This document shows, one piece after another, positions 9,236 to 18,700 of a stretch of 64,000 bases of DNA. Both the position numbers and the translations under genes were made by a program. Under the pieces are notes generated by a model, which saw nothing but the letters and a program-made list of their open reading frames with translations, was not told where the DNA came from and searched no databases. The DNA comes from Bog-532 sp963720945 (GTDB lineage Bacteria > Actinomycetota > Actinomycetes > Streptosporangiales > Streptosporangiaceae). The stretch is from NCBI GenBank assembly GCA_963720945.1, contig CAVRHH010000029.1, positions 1,116,001 through 1,180,000 of the forward strand, written 5' to 3'. How positions within the stretch are numbered: the first letter of the stretch is position 1; every line of letters starts with the position of its first letter.

Positions 9236-9442
9236 TTGACCGGAGCTCTAGCCCCCACCCAGCCGCTCACGGCTGCGGACGTGTGCGACCGCTGCGGCGC
9301 TCAGGCGTACGTCCGCGTCATGCTCCCCAGTTCGCGGGAGCTTCTGTTTTGCGCCCACCACAGCCGGGAGCACCACGAGGCGCTCGCGAAAGTGGCCAGC
9401 GAAATTCAGGATGAGACACAGCGGCTATCGGATCCCTCCTAA
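9236..9442 (+). CDS. DUF7455-type small zinc-ribbon-like protein
   Basis: A 68-residue protein with CDRCGAQAYVRV followed by LLFCAHHSREH: a CxxC plus CxxH set that probably binds one zinc ion. This arrangement matches a small conserved actinobacterial family usually found beside the primary sigma factor gene, as here. Function unknown; a link with transcription is only suggested by that conserved position. The TTG at 9236 is chosen because GAGGAAGG lies five bases upstream and the family normally has a short N-terminus; a longer form from ATG 9200 is possible. It converges on hrdB and shares a terminator with it. Confidence 0.75.
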   Translation: MTGALAPTQPLTAADVCDRCGAQAYVRVMLPSSRELLFCAHHSREHHEALAKVASEIQDETQRLSDPS

Positions 9443-9565
9443 AGGGCTGCTGCCGGAGCCGTCAGCACCCGTCACTGCCCCGGCACGCGTGAACGTGCTC
9501 CCGCCAGGGCAGCGGGAACGCGCGGCCTGAGCCGGGAGGCTCGCCAGGCCGCACGGCCATAGCAA

Positions 9566-9609
9566 AAGGCGAGGGGCCGGGAAGGACATCCTTCCCGGCC
9601 CCTCGCCTT
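9566..9609. terminator. Bidirectional terminator between the DUF7455-type gene and hrdB
   Basis: A perfect 20-bp inverted repeat (arms 9566-9585 and 9590-9609) with a four-base loop ACAT. It lies between two convergent genes. Toward hrdB the stem is followed by a short T-run (CCTTTTGC on the minus strand), so it can stop transcripts from both sides. Confidence 0.85.
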
Positions 9610-9630
9610 ACTGCTGGTGGGCCCGTGCGG

Positions 9631-11100
9631 TCAGTCCAGGTAGTCGCGCAGCACCTGGGACCGGGACGGGTGCCGCAGCTTGGACATGGTCTTGGACTCG
9701 ATCTGGCGGATGCGCTCCCGGGTCACCCCGTACACCTTGCCGATCTCGTCCAGCGTCTTGGGCTGGCCGTCGGTCAGCCCGAACCGCATGGAGACTACGC
9801 CCGCCTCACGCTCGGACAGTGTGTCGAGCACCGAGTGCAGCTGCTCCTGGAGCAGGGTGAAGCTCACCGCCTCGCCCGGCTGGATCGCCTCGGAGTCCTC
9901 GATCAGGTCGCCGAATTCACTGTCGCCGTCCTCACCGAGCGGCGTGTGCAGCGAGATCGGCTCCCGGCCGTATTTCTGGACCTCGATGACCTTCTCGGGC
10001 GTCATGTCCAGCTCGGCCGCGAGCTCTTCCGGGGTCGGCTCCCGCCCCAGGTCCTGGAGCATCTGCCGCTGCACGCGGGCGAGCTTGTTGATGACCTCGA
10101 CCATGTGCACCGGGATACGGATGGTGCGGGCCTGGTCGGCCATGGCCCGGGTGATGGCCTGCCGGATCCACCAGGTCGCGTAGGTGGAGAACTTGTAGCC
10201 CTTGGTGTAGTCGAACTTCTCGACCGCGCGGATGAGGCCGAGGTTGCCCTCCTGGATCAGGTCGAGGAAGAGCATGCCGCGGCCGGTGTAGCGCTTGGCC
10301 AGCGAGACGACCAGGCGCAGGTTCGCCTCGAGCAGGTGGTTCTTGGCGCGGCGGCCGTCCTCCGCGATCCACTCGAGGTCGATGCGCTGGTCCGGGGTCA
10401 GCCGGAGATCCTCGGCCAGCTTCTCCTCGGCGAACAGGCCCGCCTCGATCCGCTTGGCCAGCTCAACTTCCTGTTCGGCGTTGAGCAGCGGCACCTTGCC
10501 GATCTGCTTCAGGTAGTCCTTGACCGGGTCGGCGGTGGCGCCGGCCACCGCGACCTGCGCGGCCGGGAGGTCGTCATCGTCGTCGCCGAAGACGAAGGTC
10601 TCGTCGTCGCCTTCACCGCCTTCGGCGGCGGGCTTGGCCGCACCGGTGGTCTTCCCGGCCACGGCGACCGTGACCGTGGCGACGGCCGCGTCCGGTTCCC
10701 CGTCCGCCGCGTCGTCGGCGGCGGCATCCTCAGGCCCGTCGGCGTCCTCAGTGTCGTCCGTCTCGGCGTCGCCGGCGTCGTCGGCGTCATCGGCGTCGGA
10801 CACGCTGTCCTCGTCGAGTTCGACGACGGCGAGCGACTCGACCTCGTCTACGGACAGATCGTCGAGATCCAGATCGCCCTCGTCCAGGTTGTCGGAGAGG
10901 CCGTCCGCATCGTCAAGATCGACGACGGCGACCTCGCGGGGAAGGTCGGCGCCCGGGACCTGCGCGCCGTCACCGTTGCCGCGGCCATTCACCGCCACCG
11001 GCCCGGTTCCGTGCCGGTCCGCGGAAGCCCGCGTCTCTTGCCCCGACGACGGCCGGGAGCGCTTCCGCGCTGCGGAGTCAGCGCGCACCACCACGGTCAC
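9631..11100 (-). CDS. hrdB: Primary RNA polymerase sigma factor (HrdB/SigA type)
   Basis: A 489-residue sigma-70 protein for housekeeping promoters. The first 200 residues form a long acidic Asp/Glu/Ala-rich extension typical of actinobacterial HrdB. Region 1.2 begins at DPVKDYLKQIG. Region 2 contains GMLFLDLIQEGNLGLIRA and FSTYATWWIRQAI, which bind core polymerase and the -10 element. Region 4.2 ends with VTRERIRQIESKTMSKLRHP, the -35 recognition helix. The GTG start has GGAAGG just upstream. The gene is alone, behind 330 bases of upstream DNA, and ends at the strong terminator at 9566-9609. Confidence 0.97.
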   Translation of the reverse strand: MTVVVRADSAARKRSRPSSGQETRASADRHGTGPVAVNGRGNGDGAQVPGADLPREVAVVDLDDADGLSDNLDEGDLDLDDLSVDEVESLAVVELDEDSVSDADDADDAGDAETDDTEDADGPEDAAADDAADGEPDAAVATVTVAVAGKTTGAAKPAAEGGEGDDETFVFGDDDDDLPAAQVAVAGATADPVKDYLKQIGKVPLLNAEQEVELAKRIEAGLFAEEKLAEDLRLTPDQRIDLEWIAEDGRRAKNHLLEANLRLVVSLAKRYTGRGMLFLDLIQEGNLGLIRAVEKFDYTKGYKFSTYATWWIRQAITRAMADQARTIRIPVHMVEVINKLARVQRQMLQDLGREPTPEELAAELDMTPEKVIEVQKYGREPISLHTPLGEDGDSEFGDLIEDSEAIQPGEAVSFTLLQEQLHSVLDTLSEREAGVVSMRFGLTDGQPKTLDEIGKVYGVTRERIRQIESKTMSKLRHPSRSQVLRDYLD

Positions 11101-11430
11101 CCCTTCCTTCGCTGGCTAGCAGCATGCATGACCGCCAGGCGCGGCCGGCATGCCGGACTGGCGACCGGTACGGGCGCCTTTCCTGCGTGCGTGTTGCGAG
11201 AATCAGGTCCTCCCGCGAGGGTCCGGATGCTTGGACCGAGCGGGAAACAGGGGCAGCATTCGCCAGGGCCGGCATCCGCGCTGCGCGCAGAAGCAACCTC
11301 CCTGCCTCCCTACTCACACCACCATAGGCGGCAGCCAAGGATGACTTGTACATGACGACGCACGAAAACGAGCATCCGGGCGTCCGCACAGATGCGACGC
11401 ATACCGGCCGCATACTATTCCCCGCCGCCA
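11101..11430. other. Upstream region of hrdB
   Basis: The 330 bases between the phosphatase stop and the hrdB start hold no convincing gene. They must carry the hrdB promoter and leader. Minus-strand TAGTAT at 11412-11417 resembles a -10 hexamer, but no matching -35 box was found, so I make no promoter call. Confidence 0.35.
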
Positions 11431-13809
11431 TCATGACGCGCCTTTCCGGGCCGGCGAGCCCGCCCCGGCGGGCCCGGCGGGCTCGCGGGCGGGCACGTGC
11501 AGGACGAGCACGGTCACGTCGTCATCCTGTTCGTGCCCGGCGAGCATGGCGTCCACCAGGTAGCTGAGCAGCCGTTCCGGCTGGCCGACCACGCTGCCGT
11601 GCGCGCGGGCCGCCACCGTCACCAGTTCGTCCAGGCCCGCGTCGAGGCCGCGGATCCGGTTCTCGACCAGGCCGTCGGAATACAGCACGGCGGTGCTGCC
11701 GGGAGGCAGCCGGAACGGGTGCTGCTGCCGCGGGCTCGGCCAGCCCAGCGGCGTCCCGGCCTCGGTCTCGTCGAGGAAGGGCGCGGCGTCCAGGCCGAGC
11801 CGCAGCACCGGCAGGTGGCCCGCGTTGCCCATCAGGCCGTCGCCGGTCCGCGGGTCGTAGACCAGGTAGGCGACGGTGGTGACCTGCTCTTCGAGCTCGG
11901 TCGCGCTGAACAGGCGGTCCAGGCCGGTCAGCACGGCCGCGGGCCGCGGGTCGGTCAGCGCGAGCGCGCGCAGCGCGTTGCGGACCCGGCCCATGCCCGC
12001 CGCGGCGGTCAGCCCCTTGCCCATGACGTCGCCGACCGCGATGGCCAGCCGCCCGTCCGCGAGCCGGAACGCGTCATACCAGTCACCGCCGATCTCCATG
12101 TTCCGCGCGACCGGCAGGTACCGCGCCTCCATGACCAGCCCCGGCACCAGCGGCAGCTGATCCGGGAGCAGGCTGCGCTGCAGCGTCTCCGCCGTGGTGT
12201 GCTCCCGCTCATACATGGCGGCGCGTTCCACGGCCAGGGCGCACTGCCCGGCCAGCGCCTCCAGGAAGACGCGCTCCTCCTCGGTAATCTTCCGCGGGCG
12301 GCCGAAGGAGAACCGCAGCGCGCCCAGCGGCGCCCCGGCCGCCAGCAGCGGCAGCCCCACCCAGGACCGCTCGTCCTCCCCGGCGACGATCTCGATCGGG
12401 GCGTCCTCCAGCAGCGCGCGCAGCGCGTCGGTGTCCTCGGCGAGCACGGGGCGGCGGGTGGCGATGGCCCGGGTCATCACGCCCGGGCTGTCCAGCAGGA
12501 TGTCGCGGGTCGCGGCGGACTGGCCGGGCGGCATGCCGGCCGGGTTGATCACGTGCAGCCGGCCGCCGTCCAGCAGCGCCACGGCGGACCGCTGCGCGCC
12601 GATCGCGGTCCGGCCGACCTCGGTGATCACCTCGACGACCTGCTCGACGGTCAGCGCCTCGGCCAGCATGGACGTCGCCTGCTGCAGCCGCGCGGTGCGC
12701 AGCGCGGCGGCCGACAGCTGCTCGGTGAGCCGGCCGCGCATCTCCTCGGCCTCACGCTGGCCGGTGACGTCGGTGCTCGCTCCCACCCACTCGACGATCC
12801 TGCCGTCCCGCTCGACCGGCACGGCGCGGACGTCGTAGTGCCGGTAGGACCCGGCCCGGGTCCGGACGCGGTACCGGTCGTCGAAAGTCTTCCCGGACGT
12901 GACGCAGTTCTGCCAGTCCCGCGCTACCCGGTCCCGGTCCTCGGGATGGATCGCCTCCAGCCAGCCGCTGCCCAGGTACTCCTCGGGGGTCTGCCCGGTG
13001 ACCCAGCGCCACTCGGGACAGTCCTCGGTGATCCCGCCGTCGGCGTTCGCGACCCAGACCACCTGCGCGCCGCCCTGGACGAGCGAGCGGTACCGCTCCT
13101 CGCTGCGCCGGATGGCCTCTTCGGAAAGGTGCCGGCTCGTGACGTCGACCGCGATCAGCACGACCCCGCTGATCTGCCCCTTCGCGTCGTGGGAGGGAAA
13201 CCAGGACAGCGCCCAGTGCACCGCGACGGGCAGGCCCTCCGCGGCCGGCAGGCTGTCGGGGGCCGGCAGGCTCTCGGGGGCGGGCAGGCTCTCGGGGGCG
13301 GGCAGGCCGTCCGGGGGCTCCGGCGCGCCGGAGCCGCCCGGGGCCGCCGGGGCAGCGGGGGCCAGGAACTGGTGGGCCCCGAAGACCGGCTGATCCTCGG
13401 TGAGGACCCGGCGGGCCGACGACTCGGCCTGCGCCGCGAACTCAGCCGGCCAGACATCTGACGGCATTCGCCCGATATGATCTTCCGGGTCGTGGCCGTA
13501 CAACCGGGCCAGCGTGTCGTTGACACGCCGGAAGCACAGGTCGGGGCCGAACAGCGCGAATCCGATCGGCGCCTCGCGCAGCAGCGTGTCGAGCAGCGCG
13601 GCATCCGCCGCGTCCAGCTCGGATATGCGCGGCTGAGGCACGGACGTATCAGTGCTCGACGTATCAGTGCTCACTTCAGCGCTCACCGCGGGCACCGGTG
13701 CCTCACGCACCGACCTGCCATCGGCGGCTCCTTCCTGCTCCCTCGTCGCCCACAAGGTGCCTACGGCCCTGGACGCGGTCACGGCGAGCGAGGGTCGCGC
13801 CCGCGCCAC
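11431..13809 (-). CDS. PAS-PAS-GAF-SpoIIE (PP2C) serine phosphatase
   Basis: A 792-residue soluble signalling protein. Two PAS domains (about 75-230 and 235-355), a GAF domain (about 375-525) and a SpoIIE-type PP2C phosphatase domain (about 545-775) follow one another. The phosphatase shows IGGDWYDAF and GDVMGKG, which carry metal-binding aspartates, and DDDVTVLVL near the end. Such proteins dephosphorylate anti-sigma-factor antagonists in response to small-molecule or redox cues. The first PAS is interrupted by a repeat-derived linker (residues about 169-192, LPAPES units). No anti-sigma or antagonist gene lies next door, though hrdB is directly downstream. The N-terminus is uncertain; the first 40 residues look atypical and a GTG further in may be the true start. 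Confidence 0.85.
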   Translation of the reverse strand: MARARPSLAVTASRAVGTLWATREQEGAADGRSVREAPVPAVSAEVSTDTSSTDTSVPQPRISELDAADAALLDTLLREAPIGFALFGPDLCFRRVNDTLARLYGHDPEDHIGRMPSDVWPAEFAAQAESSARRVLTEDQPVFGAHQFLAPAAPAAPGGSGAPEPPDGLPAPESLPAPESLPAPDSLPAAEGLPVAVHWALSWFPSHDAKGQISGVVLIAVDVTSRHLSEEAIRRSEERYRSLVQGGAQVVWVANADGGITEDCPEWRWVTGQTPEEYLGSGWLEAIHPEDRDRVARDWQNCVTSGKTFDDRYRVRTRAGSYRHYDVRAVPVERDGRIVEWVGASTDVTGQREAEEMRGRLTEQLSAAALRTARLQQATSMLAEALTVEQVVEVITEVGRTAIGAQRSAVALLDGGRLHVINPAGMPPGQSAATRDILLDSPGVMTRAIATRRPVLAEDTDALRALLEDAPIEIVAGEDERSWVGLPLLAAGAPLGALRFSFGRPRKITEEERVFLEALAGQCALAVERAAMYEREHTTAETLQRSLLPDQLPLVPGLVMEARYLPVARNMEIGGDWYDAFRLADGRLAIAVGDVMGKGLTAAAGMGRVRNALRALALTDPRPAAVLTGLDRLFSATELEEQVTTVAYLVYDPRTGDGLMGNAGHLPVLRLGLDAAPFLDETEAGTPLGWPSPRQQHPFRLPPGSTAVLYSDGLVENRIRGLDAGLDELVTVAARAHGSVVGQPERLLSYLVDAMLAGHEQDDDVTVLVLHVPAREPAGPAGAGSPARKGAS

Positions 13810-14087
13810 GGCCGTTTCCTCTATCGTCCCTGGACGGCCGCCGGCACGGCGGCTGTTCGCAGCAGTTATTCAGACAAGCGTGCCACATTCCCGGCACCGC
13901 TGCGGCCAGGTGACTATACCTGGTGCCCGTGGCGGTGAAATGACGAACAGGACACACCGGGCGTGCGCCTCCCCGGAATGTGCCTCTTTCCGGGCAGCAG
14001 GCGCAACACGCCGATTCTGCCCGAAACTACGGTGGGCATTGCACCGTAGCGTAGCGTCCACATGTACAGATCTGAGAGGCTATCAAG

Positions 14088-15719
14088 GTGAGTCCGCAAA
14101 GCCGACGACGCAGTCCATCTCCCGGCGGAGGCAGCGGCCAGGAACGCGTCGGGGCATCCGCCGCGCCGCCCAACGCTCTCTTCGAGGAGCTGCTCCGTGC
14201 CGCGCGTGAGCTTCTCGCGGTCCGCAGCCCGCTGGACGCGGAGCTGATGGTCAGTGAGCTGCTCGGCACCTGGTGGGGGGAACGCCGCGACAATACGCGC
14301 GGGGCGGACGTCGAGCGGCTGGTCGGCGAGGGCCTGGTCGACTACGCCGCCCGGCGCAGCAGCCCGGCCGCGCTCGCCCTGCTGTCCGGCATCGCCTGCC
14401 TGGGCACGCCACGGCAGGCGTCCAAGGCCGAGCAGGCCGCGCTGGAGCTGATGGAGCGCGGCGTCCGCAGCCCGAGCTGGGCGCAGCATCTGGGCGCGGT
14501 CACCGGGTCGGACTGCTACGTGAACAGCGACGCCTACGGCGACACCGACGAGGTGGTCTGCGTCTTCAGCTACGGCGGCACCGAACCGCACGCGCTGGTC
14601 ACGGTGGTGGACTATAACGCGGACGGGATGCTCAGGGACGGCTGGGTGACGTCTCAGGTGACCAAGCTGCTGGAGCTGTGCCGCAAGCCGGCCGAGGGCG
14701 ACCGGAGCGGTTTCAAGCCGCTGGACCCGCCGGCCGCGCGGCGCATGCTCGAGGCCGCGCTCGCGGAAACCGACGCGGCGGACAGCCCGCCGGTCAGTGA
14801 GTCGTTCGCGTCGTACCACGCGTTCATCCGGGCCCGGATCCGCGCGCTGCCCCCGTCGGCGAGCCCGGGCGGCCCGGTGGGGCCGGGCGGCAGCACCAGC
14901 AAGCGGCGGCCGTGGAGCAAGGACCGCCGCGCCATGCTGGCGGCCGAATTCCTCGCCTCGGACGAGGCCGAAGACCTGTCGGACCGCAGTTCCGCCAGCC
15001 ACTGCGCGGACCGGATCATCGACTACGGCTGCGACAAGGACTTCGGGCGGCCGCTGCGGATGAGCCCGGTCAAGGCCGAGACGTTCCTGCTGACCTGGCT
15101 GCCCCGCAAGATCATGCTGTCCCCGGAGGAGCAGGAGGCGATGCCGCACGTGCTGCTCGCCTGGGTGCGCTGGGCGGGACGGCGCCGCGGCCTGCCCGCC
15201 AGCGCGGTCGGCGAGACGCTCGACGCGGTGTTCAACGCGATGGGGGCGTTCGGCCGGGCCTACCGCGGGACGGCGGAGTTCGGCCTGGACTCCGCGCTGG
15301 TAGCCCGGCTGCTCCCGGACAGTGACCTGGAGGCGCTGCCCCGCCGGGCCTTCGCGTTCCCGCTGCTGCACGGCCGGGTGGGCGGCGTGGACCTGGACAG
15401 CCTGGACCCGGCCGACCCGGCCGGGCGGCGGGCCCTGCTCACGGCCGCGCACGAGGACGAGGCCGAAGACGGCGGCGACCGCCATCTGGACCAGCACCTG
15501 GACCTGGCCGACCGGCTGTGGCGCGGTGACCCGCCCAGCCTGTGGGAGGCCGCGCAGCGGCTGCTCGACGCGGACCAGGACCGGCATCTGGTGCTGCACA
15601 CGCTGATGGACGTGATCGAGGCGGCCGGCGACGACCGCGTGGCCCTGGCCGCCGCGCTGCGTGATCTCACCCCGGAGTCCGGGTCGGAGGAGCCCGGGAC
15701 TGAGGAGCCCGGGGACTGA
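14088..15719 (+). CDS. Large hypothetical protein
   Basis: A 543-residue, probably cytosolic protein that I do not recognise. The GTG start has GAGG eight bases upstream. Visible parts: a basic Ser/Pro-rich N-terminus (residues 1-25), a helical domain beginning LFEELLRAARELLAVRSPLDAELMV, a segment with VVCVFSYGGTEPHALVTVVDY, a Gly/Pro linker, a basic helical block with RRAMLAAEFLASDEAEDL, and an acidic tail. The pattern resembles conserved actinobacterial hypothetical proteins encoded near sigma factor and topoisomerase genes; that is an impression from neighbourhood only. It is divergent from the phosphatase gene and convergent with the 5-oxoprolinase gene, 6 bases away. Confidence 0.7.
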   Translation: MSPQSRRRSPSPGGGSGQERVGASAAPPNALFEELLRAARELLAVRSPLDAELMVSELLGTWWGERRDNTRGADVERLVGEGLVDYAARRSSPAALALLSGIACLGTPRQASKAEQAALELMERGVRSPSWAQHLGAVTGSDCYVNSDAYGDTDEVVCVFSYGGTEPHALVTVVDYNADGMLRDGWVTSQVTKLLELCRKPAEGDRSGFKPLDPPAARRMLEAALAETDAADSPPVSESFASYHAFIRARIRALPPSASPGGPVGPGGSTSKRRPWSKDRRAMLAAEFLASDEAEDLSDRSSASHCADRIIDYGCDKDFGRPLRMSPVKAETFLLTWLPRKIMLSPEEQEAMPHVLLAWVRWAGRRRGLPASAVGETLDAVFNAMGAFGRAYRGTAEFGLDSALVARLLPDSDLEALPRRAFAFPLLHGRVGGVDLDSLDPADPAGRRALLTAAHEDEAEDGGDRHLDQHLDLADRLWRGDPPSLWEAAQRLLDADQDRHLVLHTLMDVIEAAGDDRVALAAALRDLTPESGSEEPGTEEPGD

Positions 15720-15725
15720 GGATCC

Positions 15726-18700
15726 TTACCCGGACGCTGAACCGTATCCGCCGCCGCCCGGCGTCTCGATCACGAACAGGTCTCCGGCGGCCACGGCCAC
15801 GGAGTCGCATCCGCGCATCGGGGTGACCGAGCCGTCCGCATGCTCCACCCAGTGCCGCCCGAGCGCGCCCGGTTTCCCGCCCGCCATCCCGTACGGCGGG
15901 ACGCGGCGGTGGCTGGCCAGCGTGGTGACGGTCATCGGCTCCAGGAAGCGGACCTCGCGGCGGCCGCCGTCGCCGCCGCGCCAGCGCCCTGCCCCGCCGG
16001 TGCCGGGCCGGATCGCGAACCGCTCGAGCCGGACCGGATAGCGCCATTCCAGCACCTCGGGGTCGGTGAGCCGGGAGTTGGTCATGTGGGTCTGCACCAC
16101 GCTGGTGCCGGCGAAACCCTGCCCCGCGCCCGATCCGCTGGCCACTGTCTCGTAGTACTGGTAGTGCTCGTTGCCGATGGTGACGTTGTTCATCGTGCCC
16201 GAACCCTCCGCCATGACGGCCAGCGCCGCGTACAGGGCCCCCGTGATGGCCTGCGAGGTCTCCACGTTCCCGGCGGCCACGGCCGCGGGAAACTCCGGGG
16301 CCAGCATGCATCCGGGCGGGATGATCACGCGCACCGGCTTGAGGCAGCCGGAATTGAGCGGGATGTCGTCGGCCACCAGCGTGCGGAACACGTACAGGAC
16401 AGCCGCCATGGCGACCGACGACGGCGCGTTGAAATTACCGGGCAGCTGCGGCGAGGTGCCGGTGAAGTCGACCTCCGCGGTCCGGGCCGCCCGATCCACC
16501 CGGACCGCGACCTGGATAACCGCCCCGTTGTCGAGCGGGTAAACGTACTCACCGTCGTTCAGCGCGGTGATGACGCGGCGCACGGCTTCCTCGGCGTTGT
16601 CCTGGACATGCGCCATGTAGGCCTGCACCACGTCCAGCCCGAAATGCGCGACCATCCGGCCGAGTTCCTGCACGCCCTTCTCGTTGGCAGCGATCTGCGC
16701 CCGCAGGTCGGCCAGGTTCACTTCGGGGTTGCGGGACGGGTAGGGCGCCGAGCGGAGCAGGTCCAGTGTCTGGGCCTCCCGGAACACCGCGTCGCGGACC
16801 AGCAGCCAGTTATCGATCAGCACCCCTTCCTCCTCCACCCGGGTGCTGAACGCCGGCATCGAGCCTGGTGTGATGCCGCCGATCTCCGCGTGGTGGCCGC
16901 GGGATGCCACATAGAACAGAATCTCGCGGCCGGCGCCGTCGAACACGGGGGTGACCACGGTGACGTCCGGCAGATGCGTCCCGCCGTGGTAGGGGTCGTT
17001 GAGCACGTAGACGTCCCCGGCGCGCATCCGGCCCGCGTTGCGCCGCACGACCATCTTGATGCTCTCCCCCATCGAGCCCAGATGCACGGGAATGTGCGGG
17101 GCGTTGGCGATGAGGCCCCCGCCGGAGTCGAAGATGGCGCAGGAGAAGTCCAGGCGCTCCTTGATGTTGACCGATTGCGCGGTGCTGCGCAGCCGCACCC
17201 CCATCTGCTCGGCGACCGACATGAACAAGTTGTTGAAGATCTCCAGCATCACCGGGTCCACCGCGGTGCCGGCCAGCCGCCGCTCCGGTGCCGTCACGCG
17301 GCTGAGCAGCAGGTCGCCGAGCCCGGTCAGCTCCGCCTTCCAGCCGGGTTCGGTCACCGTCGTCGCGAAGTCCTCCACGATCAGGGCCGGCCCCTCCAGC
17401 CACTGGCCCGGCCGCAGGTCCCGCCGGCGGACCAGCGGCACGTCCGCCCACGCGCCCGCCGCGTACATCGCCACGGTGGCCCCCGTGGCGGGCGGCCCCG
17501 GGCGTGCGGGCTGATCCTGCGGTGATCCGTCCGGTGGCGGCCCGGCCGGCACGGCCGATGCGGCGGCCAGCTCGACCGACACCGCCTCCACCAGGATCGT
17601 CTTGCCGCGCATGAGGAACGAGAAGTGCTGCCGGTAGGCCTGCTCGAAACTGGCGACCATCTCGGCCGCGCCGCCGAGCGGGACCGGCAGCGCGGTGTCG
17701 GTCCCGTCGTAGCGGAGGTGAGCCCGGCGCACCGCCCGGATACGGCCGGGGCCGATCCCTTGCCGGGCCAGCTCGGCGAGCGCATCGGCGTAGAGGCTCT
17801 TCGCCACCCGGTCCAGTTCCGGGAGAAGCTGGTCCGTCAGCGGTGCCTCCACCGCCTTCTCACGCATCGCGGTCACATCCGCCAATCCCATCCCGTATGC
17901 GGACAGCACCCCGGCCAGCGGATGGATGAGGACCCGGGTGATGCCAAGCGCATCGGCCACCGCGCAGGCATGCTGGCCGCCCGCACCGCCGAACGTCGCC
18001 AGCACGTACTGGGTCACGTCATAGCCGCGCTGCACCGAGATCTTCTTGACCGCGTTCGCCATATTCGCTACCGCGATCTCCAGGAAACCGGCGGCGACCT
18101 GTTCAGGGGCGGGGGGCGCGCTGGACCGGACGGCGGCCTGACCGGATGCCGATGCGTGCGCCGGGCCGCCGGCCGTTTCCCCGATCCGGGCGGCCAGCGC
18201 AGCGAACTGCTGCCGGACGATCCCGGCATCCAGGGGCTCGTCACCGCGATCGCCGAACACGGCCGGGAAGTGGGCCGGCTGGATCCGGCCGAGCATGATG
18301 TTGGCGTCCGTGACGGTGAGCGGGCCGCCACGCCGGTAGGCTGCCGGGCCCGGATAGGCCCCGGCCGAGTCCGGGCCGACCCGGTACCGGCTGCCGTCGA
18401 AGTGCAGGATCGACCCGCCGCCGGCGGCGACCGTGTGGATGCTCAGCATTGGCGCACGCATCCGCACCCCGGCGACCTGGGTCTCGTACTGCCGCTCGAA
18501 CTCGCCCACGTAGTGGGACACGTCTGTCGAGGTGCCGCCCATGTCGAACCCGATGACTTTGGAAAAACCCGCGGCCTCGGCGGTGCGGGCCATGCCGACA
18601 ATGCCGCCGGCCTGCCCGGACAGGATGGAGTCCTTGCCCCGGAACAGGCGAGCGTCGGTGAGGCCGCCGCTGGATTGCATGAACTGCAGCCGCACGCCAT

